A DNA stretch of 64,000 nt, from the NCBI RefSeq assembly GCF_018842675.1, contig NZ_JAGTWO010000004.1, positions 1,550,001 through 1,614,000 on the forward strand, given 5' to 3'. This DNA is from Candidatus Pantoea bituminis (GTDB taxonomy: Bacteria; Pseudomonadota; Gammaproteobacteria; Enterobacterales; Enterobacteriaceae). The first letter of the stretch is position 1; every line of letters begins with the position of its first letter. Made by a program: the position numbers and the translations under genes. Positions 41,246-53,535 of the stretch are shown in pieces. The notes below the pieces were generated by a model that saw only the letters and a list, made by a program, of their open reading frames with translations, ran no database searches and was not told the origin of the DNA.

Positions 41246-42343
41246 TTAGTTAACTGTTTTACTAAACGCGTCCAACGCCACAATCGCATTAGCGATATCT
41301 TCTGGCGAGAGATTAGGGTTGAGGTTTTTCAGCGTGTCGCCGTCACTGTTGGCTAGCGCACCGATTTTAACTAAATTCTCCCAACTCTCGTTTTCCAGAT
41401 GCAACGCTTTCAACGTGGTAGGCATATTGATGGAGCGATAGAAGCGAATATAGCGGGCAATCTCTTCATCCGGGCGCTGTTCTAATACCATTTGCGTTAA
41501 CGTGCCGTAAGCGACTTTCTCGCCGTGTGTGAGGTGATGAATCTCGCCGTCGATGGCCGTAAAGCCGTTGTGGATCGCATGGGCACCCGCCAGTCCACCA
41601 TTTTCAAATCCTAAACCGGAAAGCAGCGTGTTAGCTTCCACTACCGCTTCCACCGCAGGGGTAACACGTTTTTCACTGACGGCGGTATAGGCACTGAAAC
41701 CCCATTTCAGCAGCGTTTCTTCACAGGCACGCGCAATCGCCAAACCGGCAATGGTGGGATCGCCGTTGACCATTGATTTCGCATGTGAGCGGGCCACGGC
41801 TTGTGCTTCGACCCAGGTTGCCAAACCATCGGCAATACCTGAAGCAAACAGTCGCGCAGGCGCATTGGCGCACACGGCGGTATCGACCAACACCAAATCA
41901 GGGTTTTTGTTGTAAAAGCGATAGCTTTCAAACACGCCGCTGTCGGAATAGATCACTGAAAGGGCGCTACAAGGCGCATCGGTTGAGGCGATCGTCGGCA
42001 CAATCACCACCGGCTGCTTCAATTCGTCAGCAATGGCTTTCACCGTATCCAGCGTTTTACCGCCGCCAAGGCCAACAATCACGTTACAGCCCTGCGCTTT
42101 GGCTAATTCGCTCAGGCGGTTAATTTCGTTGCTAGAGGCTTCGCCATTGAACTGTTGCCAGACGAAGTCAATATTGGCGGTTTTCAGCGCCTGTTGTGCA
42201 CGCTCACCAATCAATTTCCAGACGATATCATCCGCGACCAGAAAAGCATGATTGCCCAACTCAGCGATGTAAGGACCCAGTTCGTCCAACACACCAGCGC
42301 CTTGCACATATTTACGGGGTGAAGAGAAGATAAATTTACTCAT
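41246..42343 (-). CDS. gldA: Glycerol dehydrogenase GldA
   Basis: GldA is a zinc/iron-dependent NAD-linked polyol dehydrogenase converting glycerol to dihydroxyacetone; the E. coli enzyme also uses other small diols and carbonyls. The 365-residue product has the nucleotide loop GLGGGKTLDT, IVPTIASTDAPCS, and metal ligands in GIADGLATW (Asp), GAHAIHNGFT (His) and HHLTHGEKVAYG (His). The ATG at 42343 is chosen because GGAG lies eight bases before it. E. coli gldA lies elsewhere, so this is an insertion relative to the cutC-cmoB interval. No glycerol kinase partner is visible nearby. Confidence 0.92.
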   Translation of the reverse strand: MSKFIFSSPRKYVQGAGVLDELGPYIAELGNHAFLVADDIVWKLIGERAQQALKTANIDFVWQQFNGEASSNEINRLSELAKAQGCNVIVGLGGGKTLDTVKAIADELKQPVVIVPTIASTDAPCSALSVIYSDSGVFESYRFYNKNPDLVLVDTAVCANAPARLFASGIADGLATWVEAQAVARSHAKSMVNGDPTIAGLAIARACEETLLKWGFSAYTAVSEKRVTPAVEAVVEANTLLSGLGFENGGLAGAHAIHNGFTAIDGEIHHLTHGEKVAYGTLTQMVLEQRPDEEIARYIRFYRSINMPTTLKALHLENESWENLVKIGALANSDGDTLKNLNPNLSPEDIANAIVALDAFSKTVN

Positions 42344-42512
42344 GATCACAACTCCTTGATATGAAAATAGAAGGCCGATAACAGCCTGGCACAAAATGCG
42401 TTCGCTGCTTCAGTACTAGCTGGGGTAATGAAAATACGTCTCATTTATTACGTTAAGGTTACACCAGCCACCGATCTTGCTATGTTGTGCTGAATCAATC
42501 AGGACGCTATAC

Positions 42513-43136
42513 ATGACCACGACTTTGATCTCTTTTCTGTTCGCCATTACGATTTTGACGCTAACACCAGGATTCGACACCGCGTTGGTACTGCGATCTG
42601 CTGCGGCGCAGGGATGGAAGCGTGCCAGCGTGACGGCATTGGGCGTGACGTTAGGCTGTTTGCTTTGGGGTGTGGCGGTGGGATTAGGATTGGGCGCGCT
42701 GCTGCTGGCCTCTGAAATAGCCTACAATTTGCTGAAATGGCTGGGCGCAGCGTATCTGCTCTATCTGGGATTGAAGCTGCTGTTTAACCCTCGTAGCCAA
42801 CCTGAAGACGTTAAAAGCAGCGATTCCGCACAGCAGCGTTATCTCACCTGCTTTAGCCGTGGATTGCTCGGTAATCTGCTCAACCCCAAAGTGGGTGTTT
42901 TCTACGTGACCTTTTTGCCGCAATTTATTCCTGCTGGCGCGTCGGTGGCGTTATGGTGCACGTTGATGGCGCTGGCGCATATGCTGTTGGGCTTGGTGTG
43001 GAACGCGGTGCTGATAGGGGGCAGTCACTATTTTGCCCGCCACTTGCGTCAGCCCCGCATCTTAAAAATAATGGATCGTTTGACGGGATGCGTGTTTATT
43101 GGATTTGCGGCGAAGCTGGCCTTTTCTCGTCGGTAA
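42513..43136 (+). CDS. LysE/RhtB family amino acid exporter
   Basis: The 207-residue product has about six membrane helices and the LysE/RhtB signature near the N-terminus (LTPGFDTALVLRSAAAQGWKR) followed by ALGVTLGCLLWG. The second half has GNLLNPKVGVFYVTFLPQFI, also typical. Such proteins export amino acids or homoserine lactones; the substrate cannot be told from sequence. The ATG at 42513 with AGGA eight bases upstream is the start. It is divergent from gldA and convergent with cmoB. Confidence 0.88.
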   Translation: MTTTLISFLFAITILTLTPGFDTALVLRSAAAQGWKRASVTALGVTLGCLLWGVAVGLGLGALLLASEIAYNLLKWLGAAYLLYLGLKLLFNPRSQPEDVKSSDSAQQRYLTCFSRGLLGNLLNPKVGVFYVTFLPQFIPAGASVALWCTLMALAHMLLGLVWNAVLIGGSHYFARHLRQPRILKIMDRLTGCVFIGFAAKLAFSRR

Positions 43137-43154
43137 CAGCCTCGCCGGTAAAGA

Positions 43155-44881
<1,727 letters not shown>

Positions 44882-44930
44882 CTATTCTGGCAGAAACTGC
44901 CGCAGGCTGCACCCGTTAAGCCTGCACCGT

Positions 44931-45326
44931 TTAATGTAGCGTCAACACCAATTCCCACGGCAGGTAAATCAGGTTGAAAATGGTCATGCCACACAGGGCA
45001 AAAAGCGTGAACATCATGCCATATTTACGTCCTTTCATGACGCTGTGACGTAAACCGTAAGCGTGAAGTAAGCGACCCATGAAAAACAGCAGTGCAGTCA
45101 GATGAATCATCCAGATGTCCGCGCCGTTCATTTCCATGACGATCAGCAGCAGCAATGCAAGCGGAATGGTTTCGATGGCATTTCCATGAATGCGTATCGC
45201 CATTTTCAAATCGTAAACGCCGCCATCACCATAAGCCACGCGATATTGCCGGCGGTGGCGCACCACATCCAGCGTAAACTTCATCACTAACAAGGCACCT
45301 AACACCACATACAACGCGCTAACCAT
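44931..45326 (-). CDS. yecN: MAPEG family inner-membrane protein YecN
   Basis: The 131-residue product has four membrane helices and matches the MAPEG family (membrane proteins of eicosanoid and glutathione metabolism), with RIHGNAIETIPLALLLL as the core signature and GRLLHAYGLRHS later. E. coli YecN has the same length and lies near cmoA. The function of bacterial members is unknown. Confidence 0.9.
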   Translation of the reverse strand: MVSALYVVLGALLVMKFTLDVVRHRRQYRVAYGDGGVYDLKMAIRIHGNAIETIPLALLLLIVMEMNGADIWMIHLTALLFFMGRLLHAYGLRHSVMKGRKYGMMFTLFALCGMTIFNLIYLPWELVLTLH

Positions 45327-45394
45327 TAAAACTCCAGAAATCGTGCTAAGGCAGCCATTCTAGCCAGCCAGGCGTTCACTGTCCCGCTGAATAC

Positions 45395-46216
45395 TTAAAA
45401 CAGTGAATCCTGTTGCGGCCAGTCGGGCCCGCTACCGATGCTGGGATCTAACTGCTGTAACTGCGGCCAAAGCGCTTGTATCAGCGGAAAAACCTCCCCC
45501 ATATCGGGGGTGTGTAGAAAGAGCAGGGGATCGCTGTTTTGCTGCCATTCCGCCAGTTTATTCAGCCAAATTTGAAACAGCGGTACGCTCTCTTCCACAC
45601 TGTCGCTGCCGATAAACCGCACCATCGGCTGTGATCCCGTGCGCAGTGCATGGGGCGGAACGCGCGGTTTTTGCTGGCGCGCATGCAGTGCAGCGGGATG
45701 TTGCGAGGTTGAAGCATGCACCGGTCGGCTGTCGAGGATGACGCGATTAACACCACGTTCCAGCAGCCCGCTATTTAATCTGCGTTCCGCTTCCCCTTTG
45801 GCAAAGAATTCAGGATGTCGAACCTCAACGCCATAAGAGAAACGGCGCGGCAAGCTGTCCAGAAACTGCCACAGTTGGTCGAGTTGTTGCGGTGAAAAGC
45901 GGGCGGGCAACTGCAACCAATATTGCCCGATGCGATCGGCAAGAGGATCGAGCAGACGCAAAAATTCCTCGAGCAAATCATCGCTGTGCTGTAACGCGGC
46001 CTGATGACTAATGGTGGCAGGGAATTTGAAGCAGAAGCGGAATTCATCATGTGTCATGTCGCGCCAGCGCAATACCGTTTCAGCATTCGGTAACGCGTAA
46101 AGCGTGGTGTTACCCTCAACACAGTGAAAGAGGCGTGCATAATCCGCCAGGTTCTCAATTCCCCAACGTTTCCAGTGCGAATGCTGCCATTGCGGCAGGC
46201 CGATACGAAGCGTCAC
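45395..46216 (-). CDS. yecE: DUF72 family protein YecE
   Basis: The 273-residue TIM-barrel-like DUF72 protein shows IGLPQWQHSHWKRWGIENLADYAR, FCFKFPATISHQ, QLPARFSPQQLDQL and VEVRHPEFF. It aligns with E. coli YecE, which lies next to yecN. The role is unknown. It is transcribed away from aspS. Confidence 0.9.
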   Translation of the reverse strand: MTLRIGLPQWQHSHWKRWGIENLADYARLFHCVEGNTTLYALPNAETVLRWRDMTHDEFRFCFKFPATISHQAALQHSDDLLEEFLRLLDPLADRIGQYWLQLPARFSPQQLDQLWQFLDSLPRRFSYGVEVRHPEFFAKGEAERRLNSGLLERGVNRVILDSRPVHASTSQHPAALHARQQKPRVPPHALRTGSQPMVRFIGSDSVEESVPLFQIWLNKLAEWQQNSDPLLFLHTPDMGEVFPLIQALWPQLQQLDPSIGSGPDWPQQDSLF

Positions 46217-46346
46217 GCCATTTCTCCTGGCTCAAAGTCGATGACAAATTATCCTTTATAGTAGCCAGTAGGTGCAAACAGGCGAAATGCAGTAATGAAA
46301 TGCCCGCTTTGGCGCGGCTCTACTTATCCTGTTTGCCTTTTTCCAT

Positions 46347-46352
46347 TATAAT
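46347..46352 (+). promoter_or_regulatory. Probable -10 element of the aspS promoter
   Basis: A perfect TATAAT lies 85 bp before the aspS start. The -35 position, 17 bases upstream, holds TTATCC, a poor match. The promoter call rests mainly on the -10 and on location in the 220-bp yecE-aspS gap. Confidence 0.45.
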
Positions 46353-46436
46353 GACCGCCTTTTTTGCGACAGCATCTCAAATGGTTACGCGGCCTGATGC
46401 TGTCAGCTGCAGCGGTGAAGTTTAAAGGATGGTGTT

Positions 46437-48215
46437 ATGCGTTCAGAATATTGCGGACAGCTCAATCTGTCTCATGTAGGTCAGCAAGTCACTCTTTGCG
46501 GCTGGGTCAACCGCCGTCGCGATCTGGGAAGCCTGATATTTATCGATATGCGCGACCGTGAAGGCATCGTGCAGGTGTTCTTCGATCCCGATCGTCAGGA
46601 TGCTTTCAAGCTGGCGTCTGAACTGCGCAACGAATTCTGTATCCAGATCACCGGAACCGTGCGTGCGCGTGACGACAAAAATAAAAATGCCGAGATGGCA
46701 ACCGGCGAAGTGGAGGTGTTTGCTGAAGCGCTGACTATCATCAACCGCTCCGAGCCGCTGCCACTCGACTCCAATCAGAACAACAGCGAAGAAGCGCGCC
46801 TGAAATACCGTTACTTGGATCTGCGTCGTCCAGAAATGGTTCAGCGTTTGAAAACCCGCGCGAAAATTACCAGCTTCGTGCGTCGCTTTATGGATGATGA
46901 AGGCTTTCTCGATATTGAAACCCCAATGCTGACCAAAGCCACGCCAGAAGGTGCGCGTGACTATCTGGTGCCAAGCCGCGTGCATAAAGGCAAGTTTTAT
47001 GCGCTGCCGCAATCACCTCAGCTGTTCAAACAGCTGCTGATGATGTCGGGTTTTGATCGCTATTATCAAATCGTTAAGTGCTTCCGTGATGAAGACTTAC
47101 GTGCCGATCGCCAGCCAGAATTTACCCAGATTGATGTGGAAACCTCTTTCCTGAGCGCGCCACAAGTGCGTGAAATTATGGAACGTTTAATCCGTAATCT
47201 TTGGCAAGATGTGAAAGGTGTGGATCTGGGTGCGTTCCCGCAGATGACCTTTGCGGAAGCGATGCGCCGTTACGGCTCAGACAAGCCAGACCTGCGTAAC
47301 CCAATGGAACTGATTGACGTGGGCGACCTGCTGCAAAACGTCGAATTCCAGGTGTTCTCTGGTCCGGCTAACGATCCAAAAGGTCGCGTTGCCGCGCTGC
47401 GTGTGCCAACCGGTGCCCAGCTGAGCCGCAAGCAGATTGATGAATACGGCAAGTTTGTGGAAATTTATGGCGCCAAAGGCTTGGCGTGGATGAAGGTCAA
47501 CGATCGTGCGAGTGGCCTTGAGGGCGTTCAAAGCCCGGTGGCGAAATTCCTGAATGCGGAAATCGTTGAAGAGATTCTGAATCGTACCCGCGCACAAGAT
47601 GGCGACATCATTTTCTTTGGTGCTGATCGCGCCAAAGTCGTGGCTGATGCGCTGGGCGCGCTGCGTCTGAAAGTGGGGCGTGAGCTGAACGTCACTGATG
47701 AGAAAGCCTGGGCACCGCTGTGGGTGATCGACTTCCCGATGTTTGAAGAAGATGAAGAGGGCGGCCTGGCAGCGATGCACCACCCATTCACTGCGCCGAA
47801 AGAGATGAGCGCAGAGCAGCTGGCAGCAGATCCTACGCTGGCAGTAGCCAATGCCTATGACATGGTGATCAATGGTTATGAAGTGGGCGGCGGTTCGGTG
47901 CGTATCCATCACGGCAAAATGCAGCAAACCGTGTTCAGTATTTTGGGTATCGAAGAGCATGAGCAGCGTGAGAAGTTTGGCTTCCTGCTGGATGCGCTGA
48001 AATTTGGTACGCCGCCGCACGCAGGTCTGGCGTTTGGTCTGGATCGTCTGACCATGCTGCTGACCGGCACCGACAATATTCGCGACGTCATTGCGTTCCC
48101 AAAAACCACTGCCGCGGCGTGTCTGATGACTGAAGCCCCTAGCGAAGCCAACCCCGCTTCGTTGCTGGAATTAGGTATTCAGGTCGTTAAGAAAGAAAAG
48201 CCAGAGTCGAAATAA
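46437..48215 (+). CDS. aspS: Aspartyl-tRNA synthetase
   Basis: AspS is the class IIb enzyme charging tRNA-Asp. The 592-residue product has the N-terminal OB-fold anticodon domain ([23 protein letters not shown]), motif 2 ([19 protein letters not shown]), the bacterial GAD insertion, and motif 3 ([15 protein letters not shown]). E. coli has 590 residues. The stop overlaps the nudB ATG by one base. Confidence 0.97.
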   Translation: MRSEYCGQLNLSHVGQQVTLCGWVNRRRDLGSLIFIDMRDREGIVQVFFDPDRQDAFKLASELRNEFCIQITGTVRARDDKNKNAEMATGEVEVFAEALTIINRSEPLPLDSNQNNSEEARLKYRYLDLRRPEMVQRLKTRAKITSFVRRFMDDEGFLDIETPMLTKATPEGARDYLVPSRVHKGKFYALPQSPQLFKQLLMMSGFDRYYQIVKCFRDEDLRADRQPEFTQIDVETSFLSAPQVREIMERLIRNLWQDVKGVDLGAFPQMTFAEAMRRYGSDKPDLRNPMELIDVGDLLQNVEFQVFSGPANDPKGRVAALRVPTGAQLSRKQIDEYGKFVEIYGAKGLAWMKVNDRASGLEGVQSPVAKFLNAEIVEEILNRTRAQDGDIIFFGADRAKVVADALGALRLKVGRELNVTDEKAWAPLWVIDFPMFEEDEEGGLAAMHHPFTAPKEMSAEQLAADPTLAVANAYDMVINGYEVGGGSVRIHHGKMQQTVFSILGIEEHEQREKFGFLLDALKFGTPPHAGLAFGLDRLTMLLTGTDNIRDVIAFPKTTAAACLMTEAPSEANPASLLELGIQVVKKEKPESK

Positions 48216-48646
48216 TGGTGTACAAACACCCGGTTTCAGTGCTGGTGGTTATTTATGCGCAAGATACTGGCCGGGTGTTAATGCTGCAACGGCGTGACGA
48301 TCCCGATTTTTGGCAATCAGTCACGGGTAGCCTTGAGGCGGGAGAGATCCCCCTTCAGGCTGCACAGCGAGAAGTGGAAGAAGAGCTAGGGATTGATGTG
48401 TTGGCTGAGCAATTAACGGTAGAAGATTGTCAGCGTCAGATTGATTTTGAGATCTTCCCGCACTATCGCCATCGCTATGCGCCGGGAACAACGCACAATC
48501 GCGAACACTGGTTTCGGCTGCAACTGCCAAATGAACGCGATATTGCGCTGACTGAGCATCTTGCTTTTCGCTGGATTGCACCCGCAGACGCAGCAGTACT
48601 GACCAAGTCCTGGAGTAATCGCCAGGCAATTGAAGAATTTACCTGA
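48215..48646 (+). CDS. nudB: Dihydroneopterin triphosphate diphosphatase NudB
   Basis: NudB removes pyrophosphate from dihydroneopterin triphosphate in folate synthesis. The 143-residue product contains the full Nudix box from GSLEAGE to REVEEELGI at about residues 34-56. Start overlaps aspS (TAATG). Usual enterobacterial order aspS-nudB-yebC-ruvC is kept. Confidence 0.93.
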   Translation: MVYKHPVSVLVVIYAQDTGRVLMLQRRDDPDFWQSVTGSLEAGEIPLQAAQREVEEELGIDVLAEQLTVEDCQRQIDFEIFPHYRHRYAPGTTHNREHWFRLQLPNERDIALTEHLAFRWIAPADAAVLTKSWSNRQAIEEFT

Positions 48647-48702
48647 ATGTCTGCCGCCGCGCGTTTTTTCGGTGGCAAATTCGTTAAGGTTTTAATGTTA
48701 CC

Positions 48703-48862
48703 GGTGCAGGCTCACTGAACTGCACCTCAGAATGAAACAGTCGGGCGTAATCGGCGCAGCGAGGTTGCTGACCGCCAGCGCAGAGCAACCGGAGCGTACT
48801 TCTGTACATGAGGATTGCGAGCACTGCCGGAAAGCAAAATCGTTAGCAAGATAGCCTGCACC
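48703..48862. repeat. Possible 160-bp inverted-repeat (MITE-like) element
   Basis: GGTGCAGGCT at 48703-48712 and its exact complement AGCCTGCACC at 48853-48862 bound a 160-bp segment in the nudB-yebC gap. Inside are a second inverted repeat (GGTTGCT/AGCAACC), a short palindrome GTACTTCTGTAC, and a copy of CTGCACC at 48720-48726 that could pair with the left end instead. I see no target-site duplication. It may be a small mobile repeat, or an RNA leader of yebC with alternative hairpins. Confidence 0.4.
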
Positions 48863-48887
48863 ATGCCAAGTTCGGAGAAAATGTAAA

Positions 48888-49631
48888 ATGGCAGGACACA
48901 GTAAGTGGGCAAACACCAAGCACCGTAAAGCGGCGCAAGACGCTAAACGTGGCAAAATCTTCACCAAAATCATTCGTGAACTGGTGACCTCAGCCAAGCT
49001 CGGCGGTGGTGATCCTGGCTCTAACCCGCGTCTGCGCGCCGCCATGGACAAAGCGCTGTCAAACAATATGACGCGTGACACCATGGATCGCGCCATTGCA
49101 CGTGGTGTGGGCGGCGATGATAACGCCAACATGGAAACCATCATCTATGAAGGTTACGGCCCGGGCGGCTCAGCCATCATGATTGAATGCCTGAGCGATA
49201 ATCGCAATCGTACCGTTGGCGAAGTGCGTCACGCCTTCACCAAAACCGGCGGTAATCTCGGCACTGATGGATCGGTGGCGTATCTGTTCAGCAAGAAAGG
49301 CGTGATTTCTTATGAGCCAGGCCGCGATGAAGATCAGGTCATGGAAGCGGCGCTGGAAGCCGGTGCTGAAGATGTGGTGAGCTACGATGACGGCACCATT
49401 GATGTCTTTACCGCGTGGGAAGAGATGGGCGCTGTACGCGATGCGTTGGACGCTGCTGGCTTCAAAGCGGATACCGCAGAAGTGGCGATGATCCCTTCAA
49501 CCAAAGCGGAAATGGATGCGGAAACCGCGCCAAAACTGCTGCGTTTGATCGACATGTTGGAAGATTGCGATGACGTGCAGGAGGTTTATCACAACGGTGA
49601 GATCTCCGACGAGGTCGCGGAAACGCTGTAA
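48888..49631 (+). CDS. yebC: YebC/PmpR family protein
   Basis: The 247-residue product starts [14 protein letters not shown] and has the conserved [23 protein letters not shown] and [10 protein letters not shown] segments. Family members have been described both as DNA-binding regulators and, more recently, as ribosome-associated factors easing proline-rich translation. GGAG lies about 11 bases before the ATG. ruvC follows 37 bases later. Confidence 0.95.
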   Translation: MAGHSKWANTKHRKAAQDAKRGKIFTKIIRELVTSAKLGGGDPGSNPRLRAAMDKALSNNMTRDTMDRAIARGVGGDDNANMETIIYEGYGPGGSAIMIECLSDNRNRTVGEVRHAFTKTGGNLGTDGSVAYLFSKKGVISYEPGRDEDQVMEAALEAGAEDVVSYDDGTIDVFTAWEEMGAVRDALDAAGFKADTAEVAMIPSTKAEMDAETAPKLLRLIDMLEDCDDVQEVYHNGEISDEVAETL

Positions 49632-49668
49632 TGGCGTCAGGCTATAAACACATAACCGGAGGCGCGTA

Positions 49669-50196
49669 ATGGCGATCATCTTAGGTATCGATCCCGGTTC
49701 GCGTATCACCGGTTATGGCGTGATTCGTCAAACAGGTCGCCAGCTTACCTATTTAGGCAGCGGCTGTATTCGCACTAACACCACAGATTTGCCTCCGCGC
49801 CTGAAGCTGATTTATGCAGGCGTTAGCGAAATCATCACTCAGTTTTCGCCTGACTACTTCGCCATCGAACAGGTGTTTATGGCAAAGAATGCTGATTCTG
49901 CGTTGAAGCTGGGACAGGCGCGTGGCGCGGCGATTGTCGCTGCGGTAAACCATGATTTGCCGGTGTTTGAATATGCGGCGCGTCAGGTGAAGCAAACCGT
50001 GGTGGGAAAAGGAAGCGCAGAAAAAGCACAGGTACAGCACATGGTGCGTACTTTACTGAAACTGCCTGCAAATCCACAAGCGGATGCAGCGGATGCGTTG
50101 GCAATTGCAATAACCCATTGTCATATCTCGCAAAATGCGGTGAAAATGAGCGATAGCAAACTGGTAATGACCCGCGGCCGTTTGCGAACGACCTAA
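49669..50196 (+). CDS. ruvC: Holliday junction endonuclease RuvC
   Basis: RuvC cuts Holliday junctions as a dimer within the RuvABC complex. The 175-residue product starts [11 protein letters not shown] (first catalytic Asp), with FAIEQVF (Glu) and [11 protein letters not shown] (last acidic pair). It matches E. coli along its length. GGAGG lies seven or so bases before the ATG. A combined terminator and LexA operator follows. Confidence 0.97.
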   Translation: MAIILGIDPGSRITGYGVIRQTGRQLTYLGSGCIRTNTTDLPPRLKLIYAGVSEIITQFSPDYFAIEQVFMAKNADSALKLGQARGAAIVAAVNHDLPVFEYAARQVKQTVVGKGSAEKAQVQHMVRTLLKLPANPQADAADALAIAITHCHISQNAVKMSDSKLVMTRGRLRTT

Positions 50197-50221
50197 TTGC
50201 GAGGGATCACGCAAGCGATAC

Positions 50222-50248
50222 AGGCTGGATATTCATCCAGCCTTTTTT
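50222..50248 (+). promoter_or_regulatory. LexA (SOS) box of ruvAB, overlapping ruvC terminator
   Basis: CTGGATATTCATCCAG (50225-50240) is a CTG-N10-CAG LexA box. The same bases, extended as AGGCTGGAT/ATCCAGCCT, form a 9-bp hairpin followed by TTTTT, a Rho-independent terminator for ruvC. A -10 candidate TATAAAAT lies shortly after, and ruvA starts 46 bases downstream. SOS control of ruvAB is well established in E. coli. Confidence 0.85.
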
Positions 50249-50293
50249 ATGTTATAAAATCCGCCACATACTCTTTATAAAGGAAGTGTTCAG

Positions 50294-50908
50294 GTGATAG
50301 GTCGTCTACGGGGCAATATTTTAGAAAAGCAGCCGCCGCTGGTGCTGATTGAAACCAACGGTGTGGGTTATGAAGTACACATGCCAATGACCTGTTTTTA
50401 TGAGTTACCTGAACTCAACCATGAAGCGGTGATTTTTACCCATTTCGTGGTGCGTGAAGACGCACAGCTGCTGTTTGGCTTCAACAGCAAGCAAGAGCGC
50501 GCTTTGTTCCGCGAGCTAATTAAAGTCAATGGCGTGGGGCCAAAACTGGCGCTGGCGATTCTTTCGGGTATGTCGGCTCAGCAATTTGTTAACGCGGTGG
50601 AAAAAGAAGAGATCGCTGCGTTGGTGAAACTGCCAGGCGTAGGCAAGAAAACTGCCGAACGTTTGGTTGTTGAGATGAAGGATCGCTTCAAAGGCATGCA
50701 TGGCGACCTGTTTGGCGGCGATTCAGCTTTTGCCCTGACCACGCCAAGTACCGCGCCGGCGACCAATGACGCAGAAGGCGAAGCGGTTGCAGCGCTGGTA
50801 GCGCTGGGTTATAAACCGCAGGAAGCGAGCCGCATGATCAGCAAACTCGGCAAACCTGATGCGGATTGCGAAACACTTATCCGCGAAGCGCTTCGCGCTG
50901 CCATTTGA
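50294..50908 (+). CDS. ruvA: Holliday junction DNA helicase subunit RuvA
   Basis: RuvA binds the four-way junction and loads RuvB. The 204-residue product has the N-terminal OB fold ([31 protein letters not shown]), two helix-hairpin-helix motifs ([32 protein letters not shown]) and the C-terminal RuvB-contacting domain. GTG at 50294 is the start, as in E. coli. ruvB follows eight bases later. Confidence 0.97.
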   Translation: MIGRLRGNILEKQPPLVLIETNGVGYEVHMPMTCFYELPELNHEAVIFTHFVVREDAQLLFGFNSKQERALFRELIKVNGVGPKLALAILSGMSAQQFVNAVEKEEIAALVKLPGVGKKTAERLVVEMKDRFKGMHGDLFGGDSAFALTTPSTAPATNDAEGEAVAALVALGYKPQEASRMISKLGKPDADCETLIREALRAAI

Positions 50909-50913
50909 GGTAA

Positions 50914-51920
<1,007 letters not shown>

Positions 51921-52706
51921 TTACACCGCCGGCTTGCGCACCATGCTGATGATGAACAGGATGGCGGCGCACAGCACCACAGAAGGGCCGGCTGGCGTAT
52001 CGTAAAAGGCGGAGAAAGTCAGTCCGCCTGTCACCGCAATAATTCCGATGATCACCGCAATACCTGCCATTTGTTCGGGCGAACGCGCAAAGCGGCGCGC
52101 CGTGGCAGCAGGAATGATCAGCAGTGACGTAATAATCAGCGCGCCGACAAATTTCATTGCCACACCAATGGTTAGGGCAGTCACCAGCATCAGTATCAGA
52201 CGTGTGCGCTGGATGTTAACCCCATCGACTTGTGCCAGTTCTGGGCTAATAGTCATCGACAATAGCGAGCGCCATTGCCACGCCATTACGGCCAACACCA
52301 GCACCACGCCTGCGCCCATAGTCCATAAATCTTCAGGCGTTACCGCCAACAGGTCACCAAAAAGATACGCCATTAAGTCAACGCGTACGTTTTTCATCAA
52401 GCTGACAACGACCAAACCCAGAGAAAGTGCGCTATGGGCCATAATCCCAAGCAGCGTATCGATGGCAAGATGCGGACGACGTTCCAGCCAGACCAAACCC
52501 AGCGCTAAGCAAACGGTGACCACTATCACGGCATAATAAGGATTAACGCTGAGCAATAAACCAAAGGCTACGCCGAGCAGTGATGCGTGTGCCAGCGTAT
52601 CGCCGAAGTAGGACATCTTACGCCAGACAACAAAAGAACCCAGCGGTCCGGCCGCCAGCGCTAACATCACGCCACCTAACCAGCCCGGTAATAACAACTC
52701 AATCAT
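51921..52706 (-). CDS. znuB: Zinc ABC transporter permease ZnuB
   Basis: ZnuB is the membrane subunit of the high-affinity zinc importer ZnuABC. The 261-residue product (same length as E. coli) has about eight helices and the ABC-3 family features [17 protein letters not shown] and [20 protein letters not shown]. It overlaps znuC by four bases, so translation is coupled, and its stop abuts that of ruvB. Confidence 0.96.
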   Translation of the reverse strand: MIELLLPGWLGGVMLALAAGPLGSFVVWRKMSYFGDTLAHASLLGVAFGLLLSVNPYYAVIVVTVCLALGLVWLERRPHLAIDTLLGIMAHSALSLGLVVVSLMKNVRVDLMAYLFGDLLAVTPEDLWTMGAGVVLVLAVMAWQWRSLLSMTISPELAQVDGVNIQRTRLILMLVTALTIGVAMKFVGALIITSLLIIPAATARRFARSPEQMAGIAVIIGIIAVTGGLTFSAFYDTPAGPSVVLCAAILFIISMVRKPAV

Positions 52707-53458
52707 GATGGACCTTGTCCTCTGCGTAAAACGATACGTCCTTGAAGATCGTGACGATGATTATGGTGATGACGATAAATCGCCAGTTGTTGTGCCTCAC
52801 GTGGGCCAAACATGGCAATAAACTCGGGATGCTGAGATACCGCTTCAGGTGTGCCTGAACAGCAAATGTGATGATTCAGGCACAGCACTTCGTCGGTTTT
52901 AGCCATCACTAAATGCAGGTCATGAGAAACCATCAAAACGCCGCAGTTGAGTTCCTTGCGTAACTGATCGATTAAGTCATAAAGCGCGACCTGACCGTTT
53001 ACATCAACACCTTGGGTAGGCTCGTCAAGGACCAAGATCTGCGGCTGATTAAGTAGGGCGCGTGCCAATAAAACGCGCTGGGTTTCACCACCCGAAAGCT
53101 TTTGCAGCGGTGATTTCAAAAGATGGCCCGCCTGAACACGCTTTAATGCAGGCAGAATGTCTGCAGCTGTGCTGCCGCGAGACAGACGCATAAAGCGTTC
53201 AACGGTGACCGGCAAAGTCGGATCAATATGCAATTTTTGCGGGACATAACCGATACGCAAACCCGCGGCTCGCTGGACGTTGCCGGAATCAGGCGCTAAT
53301 AGCCCTAAAACTACGCGTACAAGCGTGGATTTACCCGCACCATTTGGGCCGAGCAGAGTAAGAATGCGGCCTGGCTGCAAGTCAAGGCTAACGCCAGATA
53401 ACACCGTGCGCTGACCATATTTTACCGATACGTTTTCAAGAGTTACGAGTGAGGACAT
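52703..53458 (-). CDS. znuC: Zinc ABC transporter ATPase ZnuC
   Basis: ZnuC powers zinc import. The 251-residue product has Walker [10 protein letters not shown], the signature LSGGETQR, Walker [11 protein letters not shown], and a His-rich tail [10 protein letters not shown] typical of ZnuC. The ATG at 53458 gives [12 protein letters not shown], aligned with the E. coli start. A Zur operator lies just upstream, shared with znuA. Confidence 0.96.
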   Translation of the reverse strand: MSSLVTLENVSVKYGQRTVLSGVSLDLQPGRILTLLGPNGAGKSTLVRVVLGLLAPDSGNVQRAAGLRIGYVPQKLHIDPTLPVTVERFMRLSRGSTAADILPALKRVQAGHLLKSPLQKLSGGETQRVLLARALLNQPQILVLDEPTQGVDVNGQVALYDLIDQLRKELNCGVLMVSHDLHLVMAKTDEVLCLNHHICCSGTPEAVSQHPEFIAMFGPREAQQLAIYRHHHNHRHDLQGRIVLRRGQGPS

Positions 53459-53484
53459 AGTATTTACAGGTTGCACACAATTTA

Positions 53485-53505
53485 GAATGTTATAATATCA
53501 CATCC
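53485..53505. promoter_or_regulatory. Zur operator between znuCB and znuA
   Basis: The core TGTTATAATATCACA is nearly the same as the E. coli znu operator and fits the Zur palindrome around a central TATAATAT. It is 27 bp from the znuC start and about 30 bp from the znuA start, so one operator can control both divergent units. Confidence 0.85.
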
Positions 53506-53535
53506 CATCACTTACTCACGATGGAAAGTCGCATT

